This document shows, one piece after another, positions 1 to 5,813 of a stretch of DNA of 6,246 nucleotides. Positions within the stretch are counted from its first letter, which is position 1, and each line of letters starts with the position of its first letter. The DNA is taken from assembly GCA_036500065.1 (NCBI GenBank), contig DASYCT010000358.1:1-6246 (forward strand), given 5' to 3'. Made by a program: the position numbers and the translations under genes. The notes beneath the pieces are model-generated. The model was not told the DNA's origin, did not search any database, and worked only from the letters and a program-made list of their open reading frames with translations. The stretch is from JACMLD01 sp036500065. Its GTDB lineage: Bacteria; Bacteroidota; Bacteroidia; Chitinophagales; Chitinophagaceae.

Positions 1-1780
1 CCATACCAAAAGGGGCATGATTGGGCTGGACAGTTTTTTCAGAAAGCAGCGGGGGCTTGTAGGTAAACTGGCGCGTAATCTCGTGGCCGATACCAATCAC
101 CAGATCGATCCCAATACCCCCGTGCGGAATGATCTCGTGTACAGCAGGTATGAAGGGCGCAGCATCCGCTCTATCGAAATACAACGGGTGGATTTCGGCA
201 CCCCGCTGGCCGATACACTGCGCAGCTTTCGCAATAACCTCACCCGGCTGGCCGATTTCTTTCACCACAAGTCAAGGGAATACGTAATTCGTGATAACCT
301 GTTTTTCAAGGCGGGTGATAAGGTGTTTCCCTACCTGCTGGCGGATAATGAGCGCCACCTGCGCGACCAGCCTTATTTGCAGGATGCAAAAATCATCATC
401 AAGCCGGTCAGTGGGGAACCGGATTCGGTGGATATTCTTGTGCAAACCAAGGATGTACTTTCCATCGGCGGCACCATCAATATCCGCAATGCCAACAGCG
501 CCGACGTCAGTATAAAAGAAGACAATTTAAACGGGACGGGAAACCGGGTGTCCGTCACGGGGTTGTATGATACGCACCGGAGCACACACGCAGGAGCTGG
601 CGCTGAATTCATCCAGCGCAATATATCGGGTTCCTTTATCGATGGTTACCTGGGATATAAAAGTTTCAACGACGCATTCAACGGCGGCGATAAAGAGGAA
701 AACATGCTTTACGGACGGCTGGTGCGGCCGCTGGTGAACCCGTATTTAAAATGGACCTACCTGCTGGAAGCTACCTATCACAATACGCGCCCGTTTTACC
801 AGCCGGATTCGCTGTACAGTTCCGATTACCGGTATACTTATTATACCTACGATGCCTGGGTGGGATTGAATACCGGAGCCTATACGCTTACCACCCGTAA
901 CGAGGACGGCCGTCTGCGTTCGCTGGTAGGGTTACGTTTTTTAAAACAACTCTTCCTGCATGTGCCGGGAAAATTTGCCAACACGTACAACTATTCCTAT
1001 GCCGATGTAAGTGGTGTGCTGGGTTCTTATTCCGTATTCAAGCAGAACTTTTATAAGGCCAATTATATCTATGGATTCGGACGCAACGAGGATGTGCCCG
1101 AAGGTGTGAACGTTACCCTATCGGGAGGGGTCATCAACAAGCAGCAGATCATCCGTCCTTATTTCGGGGTGGATATGCAGAAATATTTCTTTACCGAGCA
1201 CGAGGCGTATTACAATTTTACGGCTCGGCTCGGCACTTTTTACCGTGATGGGAAGGCGGAGGATATGGACATGTTGTTTAACCTCGATTATTTCAGCCGG
1301 CTGGTATCGCTCGGCACCCAATGGAAGCAGCGTACATTTATCAGCGCGGGCATTACCGGCCAGGTAAACGCGGTGCTGAATACACCGCTTTTCCTGACCA
1401 GCGCATTTGGTCTTCCCGAACTGCCGGTGGACACCACGGTGTCGGGCAACCTGCGTACAACGTTGCGGGGCGAATCGGTTTTCTTCAGTCCTTTGCGGAT
1501 AGCCAATTTTAAGTTTGCCCCGTTTGTGTTCAGCGACCTCTGCCTGTTTACGCCCGGTACGGAACCCCTGTCCAAAAGCAATTTATATTCAGCGGTAGGG
1601 GGAGGGGTGCGGGCGCGTAATGAAAGCCTTATTTTCGGCACAGTGGAATTGCGCGGTTTTTATTTCCCGCGAAAGGATTATTTTATTCATGACAGCTGGC
1701 GGATAGAGGTCACGACGAACCTGCGGTTCAAGTACAATACGCAATTTATCAACCGGCCCGAGATGATCGTCGTGAATTAA
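1..1780 (+). CDS. Omp85/BamA-like outer-membrane protein with POTRA domain (5' partial)
   Basis: The reading frame is open to the left edge: the codons before the ATG at 17 read H-T-K-R-G with no stop. No signal peptide follows that ATG, so the real start, with its signal sequence, probably lies before the window and the ATG at 17 is internal. Counting from it, residues about 46-150 look like a POTRA module (IRSIEIQRVDFG, then VIRDNLFFKAGDKVFPYLLA, a DNERHLRDQPYLQDAKI helix-strand and VDILVQTKDVLSIGG). Residues about 150-587 alternate polar and aromatic residues like a beta-barrel, with RGESVFFSPLRI near 484, VRARNESLIFGTVELRGFYF near 531 and a last strand near 560-575. Members of this superfamily insert or export proteins or lipids at the outer membrane, but the substrate here is unknown. 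The C-terminus ends in IVVN instead of the usual final aromatic residue. The family call is solid; BamA itself is unlikely because only one POTRA is visible. Confidence 0.8.
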   Translation, partial: HTKRGMIGLDSFFRKQRGLVGKLARNLVADTNHQIDPNTPVRNDLVYSRYEGRSIRSIEIQRVDFGTPLADTLRSFRNNLTRLADFFHHKSREYVIRDNLFFKAGDKVFPYLLADNERHLRDQPYLQDAKIIIKPVSGEPDSVDILVQTKDVLSIGGTINIRNANSADVSIKEDNLNGTGNRVSVTGLYDTHRSTHAGAGAEFIQRNISGSFIDGYLGYKSFNDAFNGGDKEENMLYGRLVRPLVNPYLKWTYLLEATYHNTRPFYQPDSLYSSDYRYTYYTYDAWVGLNTGAYTLTTRNEDGRLRSLVGLRFLKQLFLHVPGKFANTYNYSYADVSGVLGSYSVFKQNFYKANYIYGFGRNEDVPEGVNVTLSGGVINKQQIIRPYFGVDMQKYFFTEHEAYYNFTARLGTFYRDGKAEDMDMLFNLDYFSRLVSLGTQWKQRTFISAGITGQVNAVLNTPLFLTSAFGLPELPVDTTVSGNLRTTLRGESVFFSPLRIANFKFAPFVFSDLCLFTPGTEPLSKSNLYSAVGGGVRARNESLIFGTVELRGFYFPRKDYFIHDSWRIEVTTNLRFKYNTQFINRPEMIVVN

Positions 1781-1785
1781 TACCA

Positions 1786-3450
1786 TCATTCCATGGATAT
1801 GGCATTTTTGGCTGCGCCTCCACCAATCGAAAAGGCAGCCGAGGGTTTGGAAATACTGGTGGCCGTTACCTTTATATCGCTGGTCTTTCCTTCCGCGCGT
1901 ACGAATACCCGGGCGCCATCGGGTAAAAATCCTTCATTAATACTGGCCCCGGCGGTGTTGTTGAAAAGAAACACAGGGCTGTTGGCCGTCATGATCTTTG
2001 TTTTGTTGAAATGAAGAGCGCCGGCATCGATGGCTGTGACTCCCTCCTCGGCGGTGATGGAGACGTTGTCGAAATAAATATCGTGAACGGGCATCTGTGG
2101 CAGCCCTCTTATGGAGATGGCGTTTTTAGCCCCGAGACATTCGATATTGCTGATATGAAAGCCGGTGAACTCGGGTATTTTGTCAGACCCATGCTGCGGC
2201 AGGCTGGAAGTACCGGCCGGGGCATCTTCGTAATAGGTATCGAATGAAATGGCCTCGTGGACGATGTTGCGCATGGAGATATGTTCCACGAAAATATCTT
2301 TTACCAGTCCACCCCTGCCGGCATTGCTTTTTACGCGGATGCCCACGTCGGTGCCGATGAAATGACAATCGCTTACAAAAATATTGCGCATACCCCCGTC
2401 GGTATTGCTGCCGATGACGAAACCACCGTGGGCGCGCAAGACCGTGCAACCGGCTATTAGTATGTTTTCGAGGTTGGCGGCATCGGGATTGTCTTTTTTG
2501 CCGCCACTGGATTTCATGCAGATGCCATCATCGCCTGCACTAACGGTGCAATTGAAAATAACCACGTTCTTACAGGCGCTGATGTCGATGCCATCGCCGT
2601 TCTGGGCCCACCAGTCATTGTACACATTGACGGCGCGCATGGTAAGGTTGGTGCAGTTGTTGGGATAGAAAACGAATTTGGGCGAATTGCGCAGCGTAAT
2701 GCCTTCCAGCAGTATGTTTTCACAATTGACGAGATAAAGCATATAGGGCCGGAGATAGTCGCGGGCGGGGAGATAATCATTGGGTGTGGCGTCCTTCTTT
2801 TCCTTTAATGATTTCAGGTAGTCTTCGCCGTTCATGGCGTCGCGGGAGGGCCACCAGATATCCCCTTTCTGGCTTACCACACCACCGGAGGCCAGTAGCA
2901 TGCCCCATTGTCCGCCTGTAGTTTTGCTTTTCTTGACCGGGCGCCAGGAGTCGCCGGCCCCGTCGATGATGCCTTCACCGGTAATGGCGATGTTTTTCAA
3001 TCCATAGCCATAGACAGGGGAGGCGGGCACGATGCTCGTGCTTTTATTGCCGGCCGTTATCATGGGATATTGCGTATGGTCTTTGGTGAGTTGTACCAGG
3101 GCGCCTTTTTCAAGGTGCAGGTTCACATTGCTTTGAAGGCGTATAGGGCCGGTCAGCCAGGTGCCCGGGGATACCAGTACTTTTCCACCGCCGGCGGCGG
3201 CACAGGCGCTGATGGCTTTTTCAAAGGCATCGGTATTCAGTGTTTTTCCATCGGCTATGCCGCCATAGTCGGAGAGCTTGAATGATTTATCGCCCGGTTG
3301 CGGCAAGGTGGGTTCCTGCATCTTAAAGGGAGTACGGGAGAGATAATAAGCGAGGTCATGCGGGTCGGCGGAGGCCTGGGCTTTCAATGATTCGTTGCCG
3401 GGACCGAAGAACAGTACGGTAATAACAGCAGTGGCAATCCATGCTTTCAT
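1786..3450 (-). CDS. Secreted glycoside hydrolase family 28 (polygalacturonase-like)
   Basis: A 554-residue enzyme expected to hydrolyse alpha-1,4 galacturonosyl bonds in pectin in the periplasm or outside the cell. From the ATG at 3450, residues 1-26 form a signal peptide (MKAWIATAVITVLFF core, cut after KAQA, no lipobox Cys). A pectate-lyase-superfamily N-terminal region follows at about 55-125 (SDYGGIADGKTLNTDAF, AAGGGKVLVSPGTW). The rest is a right-handed beta-helix. The GH28 signatures are all present: NGDGID at 284-289 (the NTD motif), GDD at 306-308 (catalytic aspartates), HGG at 341-343 (the GHG motif) and RVK at 372-374 (the RIK motif). A long insert at about 164-236 (DGAGDSWRPVKK to LPARDYLRP) also occurs, from memory, in Bacteroidota GH28 enzymes. 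The frame can be extended to a TTG at 3468, but that adds MAKLLA before the signal peptide and lies in a putative -7 box, so the ATG is preferred. Rhamnogalacturonan or another uronan could be the substrate. No SusC/SusD pair or other pectinase is visible nearby. Confidence 0.92.
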   Translation of the reverse strand: MKAWIATAVITVLFFGPGNESLKAQASADPHDLAYYLSRTPFKMQEPTLPQPGDKSFKLSDYGGIADGKTLNTDAFEKAISACAAAGGGKVLVSPGTWLTGPIRLQSNVNLHLEKGALVQLTKDHTQYPMITAGNKSTSIVPASPVYGYGLKNIAITGEGIIDGAGDSWRPVKKSKTTGGQWGMLLASGGVVSQKGDIWWPSRDAMNGEDYLKSLKEKKDATPNDYLPARDYLRPYMLYLVNCENILLEGITLRNSPKFVFYPNNCTNLTMRAVNVYNDWWAQNGDGIDISACKNVVIFNCTVSAGDDGICMKSSGGKKDNPDAANLENILIAGCTVLRAHGGFVIGSNTDGGMRNIFVSDCHFIGTDVGIRVKSNAGRGGLVKDIFVEHISMRNIVHEAISFDTYYEDAPAGTSSLPQHGSDKIPEFTGFHISNIECLGAKNAISIRGLPQMPVHDIYFDNVSITAEEGVTAIDAGALHFNKTKIMTANSPVFLFNNTAGASINEGFLPDGARVFVRAEGKTSDIKVTATSISKPSAAFSIGGGAAKNAISME

Positions 3451-3465
3451 AGCAAGTAATTTTGC

Positions 3466-3473
3466 CAAAACTA
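3466..3473 (-). promoter_or_regulatory. Possible Bacteroidota -7 box for the GH28 gene
   Basis: The minus strand reads TAGTTTTG, a full match to the Bacteroidota -7 consensus TAnnTTTG, 15 nt before the ATG at 3450. No convincing TTTG is found 19-23 nt upstream, so only half the promoter is supported. A transcript from here would have a leader of about ten nucleotides. It would also place the alternative TTG start inside the promoter, which favours the ATG. Confidence 0.35.
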
Positions 3474-3534
3474 CTTTAGGAATGGAAATGGAATGAGAAT
3501 ATTTACGGGAACGATGCCGGAAGGAGCTTCGGAC

Positions 3535-3668
3535 TCATTCATACCACACCAATATGGCCTGGCCGATGGCGTCGACGAGTTTTTGGTCTTTTACAAGATC
3601 CGTTTTCCAACCGCTTTTAGCACGGCGGATAATGGGGGCTTTTCTTTTTTAACAAAAGCCTTGCTCAT
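3535..3668 (-). pseudogene. Possible small gene (about 44 aa) disrupted by a -1 frame change
   Basis: On the minus strand an ATG at 3668 opens MSKAFVKKEK and then runs to a TAA after 25 codons. Just after the A-rich stretch at about 3641-3650, the frame one base back reads APIIRRAKSGWKTDL, then VKDQKLVDAIGQAILVWYE, ending in TGA at 3535-3537. That second part looks like a real protein end, but it has no ATG, GTG or TTG start near its beginning, because a TAA at 3649-3651 closes the frame. Adding one A to the A6 run would join the two parts into one 44-residue basic protein. The ATG is 48 nt after the helicase stop on the same strand, so the two may be co-transcribed. I recognise no family; the MSKAFVK opening recalls some Bacteroidota GreA-like proteins, but nothing else does. 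It could be a true pseudogene, a sequencing error in a homopolymer, a frameshifting gene, or chance. Confidence 0.35.
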
Positions 3669-3716
3669 GGAAGAATAAGGGAAAACAAGGGTGGATGTAG
3701 AATTAAATACCCTCGA

Positions 3717-4997
3717 CTATCGCTTGTTGAAGTTGCGCCGGTTGCCCCCTCCTCCGCCGGGGCGACTGTGACCGCCCCCACCACCGGGGCGTCCGCCACC
3801 GGAATGATGACCTCCGCCGCCTCCGCCGCCGCCCCTTCGCTGGCGGGGATGATATTCGGGGCCGGGCCCGAGCTGTTCGGGAAGGGGTGTTTTGGTGACT
3901 GTCTTGCCGAGCAGTTGCTCGATGGCTGCGAACTTATTCTGTTCTTTTTCGGTGATGAATGTATAGGCGGTGCCATCGGTCTCCGCGCGGGCAGTACGGC
4001 CGATACGGTGCACATAGTCTTCGCCGTCGTTGGGCACGTCGAAATTGATGACGAGGTCGATATGATCAATATCGATGCCGCGGGAAAGAATGTCGGTGGC
4101 CACGAGTATGGGCAGACGCTTGCTGGTAAAGCTGCGCAACACTTCTTCGCGTTTGGCCTGGTCGAGATCGGAATGGATGGCTTCGACGTTGAGGTCTGAA
4201 CGTTTTAGCTCCACCGTAAGCTGCTTTACGTTCTGTTTACGGGAGCAGAAGATAAGGATCGAATGAAAGCGCTTGCTGCGGAGCAGCCATTTGATCAGCG
4301 GTATCTTTTGCGGTTCATAGACAACGAATGCTTCCTGAACGATCTTTTCCGGTGGTTTGGAAATGGCGATGTTTATTTCAACCGGGTCGCGTAATATTTT
4401 CTGTGCGAGGCTCCTGATCTTGGGCGGCATGGTCGCGGAAAACAGGAGGGTCTGGCGCTTGGTCGGAAGCATCGACACGATCTTCATGATGTCTTCATTG
4501 AAACCCATATCGAGCATACGGTCGGCTTCGTCCAGTACGAGGTATTGCAGTTCTTTTAATTTGACATAACCCATGTTGATGTGGGCGATCATTTTACCCG
4601 GCGTACATACCACCACATCCACTCCCCGGCTAAGGGCTTGTTTTTCCTGTACGAAAGAGCCGCCGTCACCGCCGCCGTAAACGGCAATGGAGCTGACGGA
4701 AGTAAAATAAGAAAGACCTTCCAGGTGATCGGCTATCTGTATGGCGAGCTCACGGGTGGGCACGACAATAAGCGCGTTGATATGATGAACATCGTGGGGT
4801 TCGGTCAGTAATTTATTGAGCAGGGGTAGTAGAAAAGCGGCTGTCTTACCGGTGCCGGTTTGAGCGGAAGCGATAATGTCTTTGCCTGCAAGAATCAACG
4901 GTATTACCTTTTCCTGGACGGGGGTGGGCTCTTCGTATCCGCTGGCGCCAATACCTTCGGCGAGGTTTTCGTGGAAAGAGAATTCTGTGAACTTCAA
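3717..4997 (-). CDS. rhlE: DEAD-box ATP-dependent RNA helicase, RhlE type
   Basis: A 426-residue cytoplasmic RNA helicase that uses ATP to unwind short duplexes, a role usually tied to ribosome assembly, RNA decay or cold adaptation. All core motifs are intact: Q motif (GYEEPTPVQ, Gln28), motif I AQTGTGKT 45-52, Ia PTRELAIQ 80-87, Ib TPGK 132-135, II DEAD 156-159, III SAT 187-189, IV LIFCSR about 248-253, V ATDILSRGID 300-309 and VI HRIGRTAR 330-337. From about residue 388 a glycine-rich, basic tail with Arg, His and Ser follows, ending RRNFNKR; it probably adds RNA affinity. The start codon is TTG: the first codons read TTG AAG TTC, no ATG lies upstream before the in-frame TAA, and the next ATG is far past motif I. 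Starting with M-K-F just before the Q motif fits family members. A promoter-like sequence lies about 37 nt upstream. The symbol is a subfamily assignment, not proof of orthology. Confidence 0.93.
   Translation of the reverse strand: MKFTEFSFHENLAEGIGASGYEEPTPVQEKVIPLILAGKDIIASAQTGTGKTAAFLLPLLNKLLTEPHDVHHINALIVVPTRELAIQIADHLEGLSYFTSVSSIAVYGGGDGGSFVQEKQALSRGVDVVVCTPGKMIAHINMGYVKLKELQYLVLDEADRMLDMGFNEDIMKIVSMLPTKRQTLLFSATMPPKIRSLAQKILRDPVEINIAISKPPEKIVQEAFVVYEPQKIPLIKWLLRSKRFHSILIFCSRKQNVKQLTVELKRSDLNVEAIHSDLDQAKREEVLRSFTSKRLPILVATDILSRGIDIDHIDLVINFDVPNDGEDYVHRIGRTARAETDGTAYTFITEKEQNKFAAIEQLLGKTVTKTPLPEQLGPGPEYHPRQRRGGGGGGGGHHSGGGRPGGGGGHSRPGGGGGNRRNFNKR
3720..3836 (-). repeat. GC-rich low-complexity tract coding the helicase Gly tail
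   Basis: This stretch encodes helicase residues about 388 to 426, built of glycine runs of 3-8 residues separated by HHS, RP and HSRP units. The short near-repeats (GGN codons with RP or HS spacers) make it prone to replication slippage, so length differences between related strains are expected. It also produces long open frames on the other frames and strand that are not genes. Confidence 0.7.
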
Positions 4998-5034
4998 GTG
5001 AATTATAGTAATTAAGTGATTTAGATGGTTTTAG

Positions 5035-5065
5035 TAAAGATAGGCATAATTCTTGTCTTGGAAAA
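5035..5065 (-). promoter_or_regulatory. Predicted promoter of the DEAD-box helicase gene
   Basis: The minus strand carries TTTT at 5062-5065, exactly 19 nt, then TATCTTTA at 5035-5042. This is one mismatch from each half of the Bacteroidota pattern TTTG-N19-TAnnTTTG. The -7 box ends 37 nt before the TTG start, giving a leader of about 30 nt. It implies that the helicase can be transcribed separately from the doxX-like gene upstream. Confidence 0.5.
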
Positions 5066-5184
5066 AGTACTCCTTTCTTCCCCCTCTTTTCTTGACCCCG
5101 GACAGCCTCCCGGGTTTCCCCCCGACTCAAACTGTAGTTATAAGCTATTTCCAGGGCCCTTAACCGTCTTTTATGTGTACCCGC

Positions 5185-5218
5185 GCGGGGTTTTCCAGGA
5201 GGAAGGCCCCGCTTTTTT
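5185..5218 (+). terminator. Rho-independent terminator hairpin, plus orientation
   Basis: GCGGGG at 5185-5190 pairs with CCCCGC at 5207-5212. Inside, TTTTCC pairs with GGAAGG through two G-U wobbles and four Watson-Crick pairs, leaving an AGGA tetraloop: a continuous 12-bp stem followed at once by six T (5213-5218). On the minus strand the wobbles become C-A mismatches and no T run follows, so the signal points along the plus strand. No plus-strand gene is visible upstream of it. It could still act weakly for the DoxX-like gene, whose stop is 33 nt away on the other strand. Confidence 0.6.
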
Positions 5219-5245
5219 GCCGGGAAGATACACCCTCAAAAAACG

Positions 5246-5680
5246 CTACACCGGGTTGTTTTTGAAGTAGCGATCCAGGGAAATAGGTCCGCCGCCTTCG
5301 ATAAGAAAGACGATCAACAGCAGCAATACGCCGAGCGAAAGCACGAGTTCGGAGGTAGAGGCGAATACGCCGCTGCCGCTATTGATAAAAAACACAGCGC
5401 CCAGCAGCACAGGGATTTGCAGGGCCACCACGAAGCGGGTAAACAAACCGATGATAATCATAAACCCGCCGAAAAGGTGCAGCCAGGTGATGGCATATGA
5501 AAGCCAGGGGAAGGATTGGGTGAAATGACTGGCCGAGAGCAATTGCTGCAATTGTGCCGTATCACTGATAAAGCTGATGCCTTTGGCGAAAAGGCCGATG
5601 CCCAGCGCCACACGCATGACTACCAGCCAGGCGGGATGGGGCAGGGGACCCCGGTGTTCGACGCGGTGAAGTAAATTCAT
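5246..5680 (-). CDS. DoxX-family integral membrane protein
   Basis: A 144-residue inner-membrane protein with four predicted membrane segments at about 17-38 (AWLVVMRVALGIGLFAKGI), 58-79 (WLSYAITWLHLFGGFMIIIG), 83-99 (FVVALQIPVLLGAVFF) and 110-128 (SELVLSLGVLLLLIVFLI). The early R-x-A-L-G-x-G-L-F-x-K-G motif, the WLHLFGGFMIIIGLFTR segment, and the length and topology fit the DoxX/DoxD-like family. Family members have been linked to thiosulfate:quinone oxidoreduction in archaea and to redox stress complexes in mycobacteria, but for most bacterial members, this one included, the function is unknown. The ATG at 5680 is the natural start; the stop is TAG. It is divergent from the Mur ligase gene and separated from the helicase by 248 nt containing a promoter, so an operon with the helicase is not required. 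Confidence 0.85.
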   Translation of the reverse strand: MNLLHRVEHRGPLPHPAWLVVMRVALGIGLFAKGISFISDTAQLQQLLSASHFTQSFPWLSYAITWLHLFGGFMIIIGLFTRFVVALQIPVLLGAVFFINSGSGVFASTSELVLSLGVLLLLIVFLIEGGGPISLDRYFKNNPV

Positions 5681-5717
5681 ATAGCACTATTTAAAAGAAC
5701 GGGAAAAGCTACCTTCC

Positions 5718-5750
5718 TAAAGTTACGATCCCCGGGAGGGGGTTTCCAAC
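5718..5750 (-). promoter_or_regulatory. Possible promoter of the DoxX-like gene
   Basis: The minus strand has TAACTTTA at 5718-5725, one mismatch from TAnnTTTG, with GTTG about 21 nt upstream as a weak -33 element. It lies 37 nt before the ATG at 5680. An alternative TAGCTTTT at 5704-5711 lacks any -33 partner. The octamer CTAAAGTT occurs at 5717-5724 and again at 5750-5757, which may be chance. Confidence 0.3.
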
Positions 5751-5756
5751 TAAAGT

Positions 5757-5788
5757 TTTGCAGGCCAGGGCTTATCCTGATATATTTC
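5757..5788 (+). promoter_or_regulatory. Predicted promoter of the Mur ligase-like gene
   Basis: TTTG at 5757-5760 is followed after 20 nt by TATATTTC at 5781-5788. This is a full -33 element and a -7 element one base from TAnnTTTG. It lies 25 nt before the ATG at 5814, giving a leader of about 20 nt. It is the best promoter match in the window. Confidence 0.55.
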
Positions 5789-5813
5789 ATTTATTTGCAC
5801 TAAATAATGCCGT

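Larger units (their letters stand above)
4998..5245. other. Structured intergenic region between helicase and DoxX genes
   Basis: No convincing coding sequence is seen in these 248 bases. Besides the helicase promoter they hold an uninterrupted homopyrimidine tract on the plus strand at 5070-5093, a small GC-rich inverted repeat (CCCGG/CCGGG) around 5097-5114, and a strong plus-oriented terminator hairpin at 5185-5218. A plus-strand frame at 5025-5270 is open but its product is proline-rich, resembles no family I know and overlaps the end of the DoxX gene, so I do not call it. The region could encode a small RNA; I found no match to 6S, SRP or tmRNA signatures. Confidence 0.45.

Noticed and set aside
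2011..2668. Several plus-strand frames of 67-94 codons inside the GH28 gene
   Set aside because: They are antisense to a gene with full GH28 motifs and show no family resemblance or plausible upstream signals.
3474..3534. Weak hairpin near 3522-3536 as a terminator after the small ORF
   Set aside because: The stem has a bulge, is short and has no T run after it on the minus strand.
3493..3678. Plus-strand 61-residue open frame beginning MRIFTGTMPEG
   Set aside because: It is opposite the better-looking minus-strand small ORF; it has no recognisable family, no promoter match, and its composition looks like an antisense shadow.
3665..4069. Minus-strand 134-codon frame overlapping the helicase C-terminus
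   Set aside because: It is an alternate frame of the GC-rich tail region; its product is low-complexity Ala, Pro and Ser with no domain.
3768..4199. Long plus-strand open frame (143 codons) inside the helicase gene
   Set aside because: It lies entirely antisense to the helicase, whose motifs are all intact, and begins opposite the glycine tail, where GC-rich low complexity removes stop codons.
5185..5212. Possible SRP RNA (GGAAGG-type loop) in the hairpin at 5185-5212
   Set aside because: The GGAAGG here lies in the stem of a terminator; the conserved SRP symmetric loop and GGNA tetraloop arrangement are missing.
5025..5270. Plus-strand 81-codon frame across the helicase-DoxX gap
   Set aside because: It is proline-rich with no recognisable domain, overlaps the end of the DoxX gene and crosses the terminator hairpin. 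A non-coding transcript is a better reading, if the region is transcribed at all.
5717..5757. Octamer CTAAAGTT repeated 33 bp apart in the divergent promoter region
   Set aside because: An 8-base repeat in a region this short can easily arise by chance, and the first copy overlaps a putative -7 box; no further copies or symmetry support an operator.
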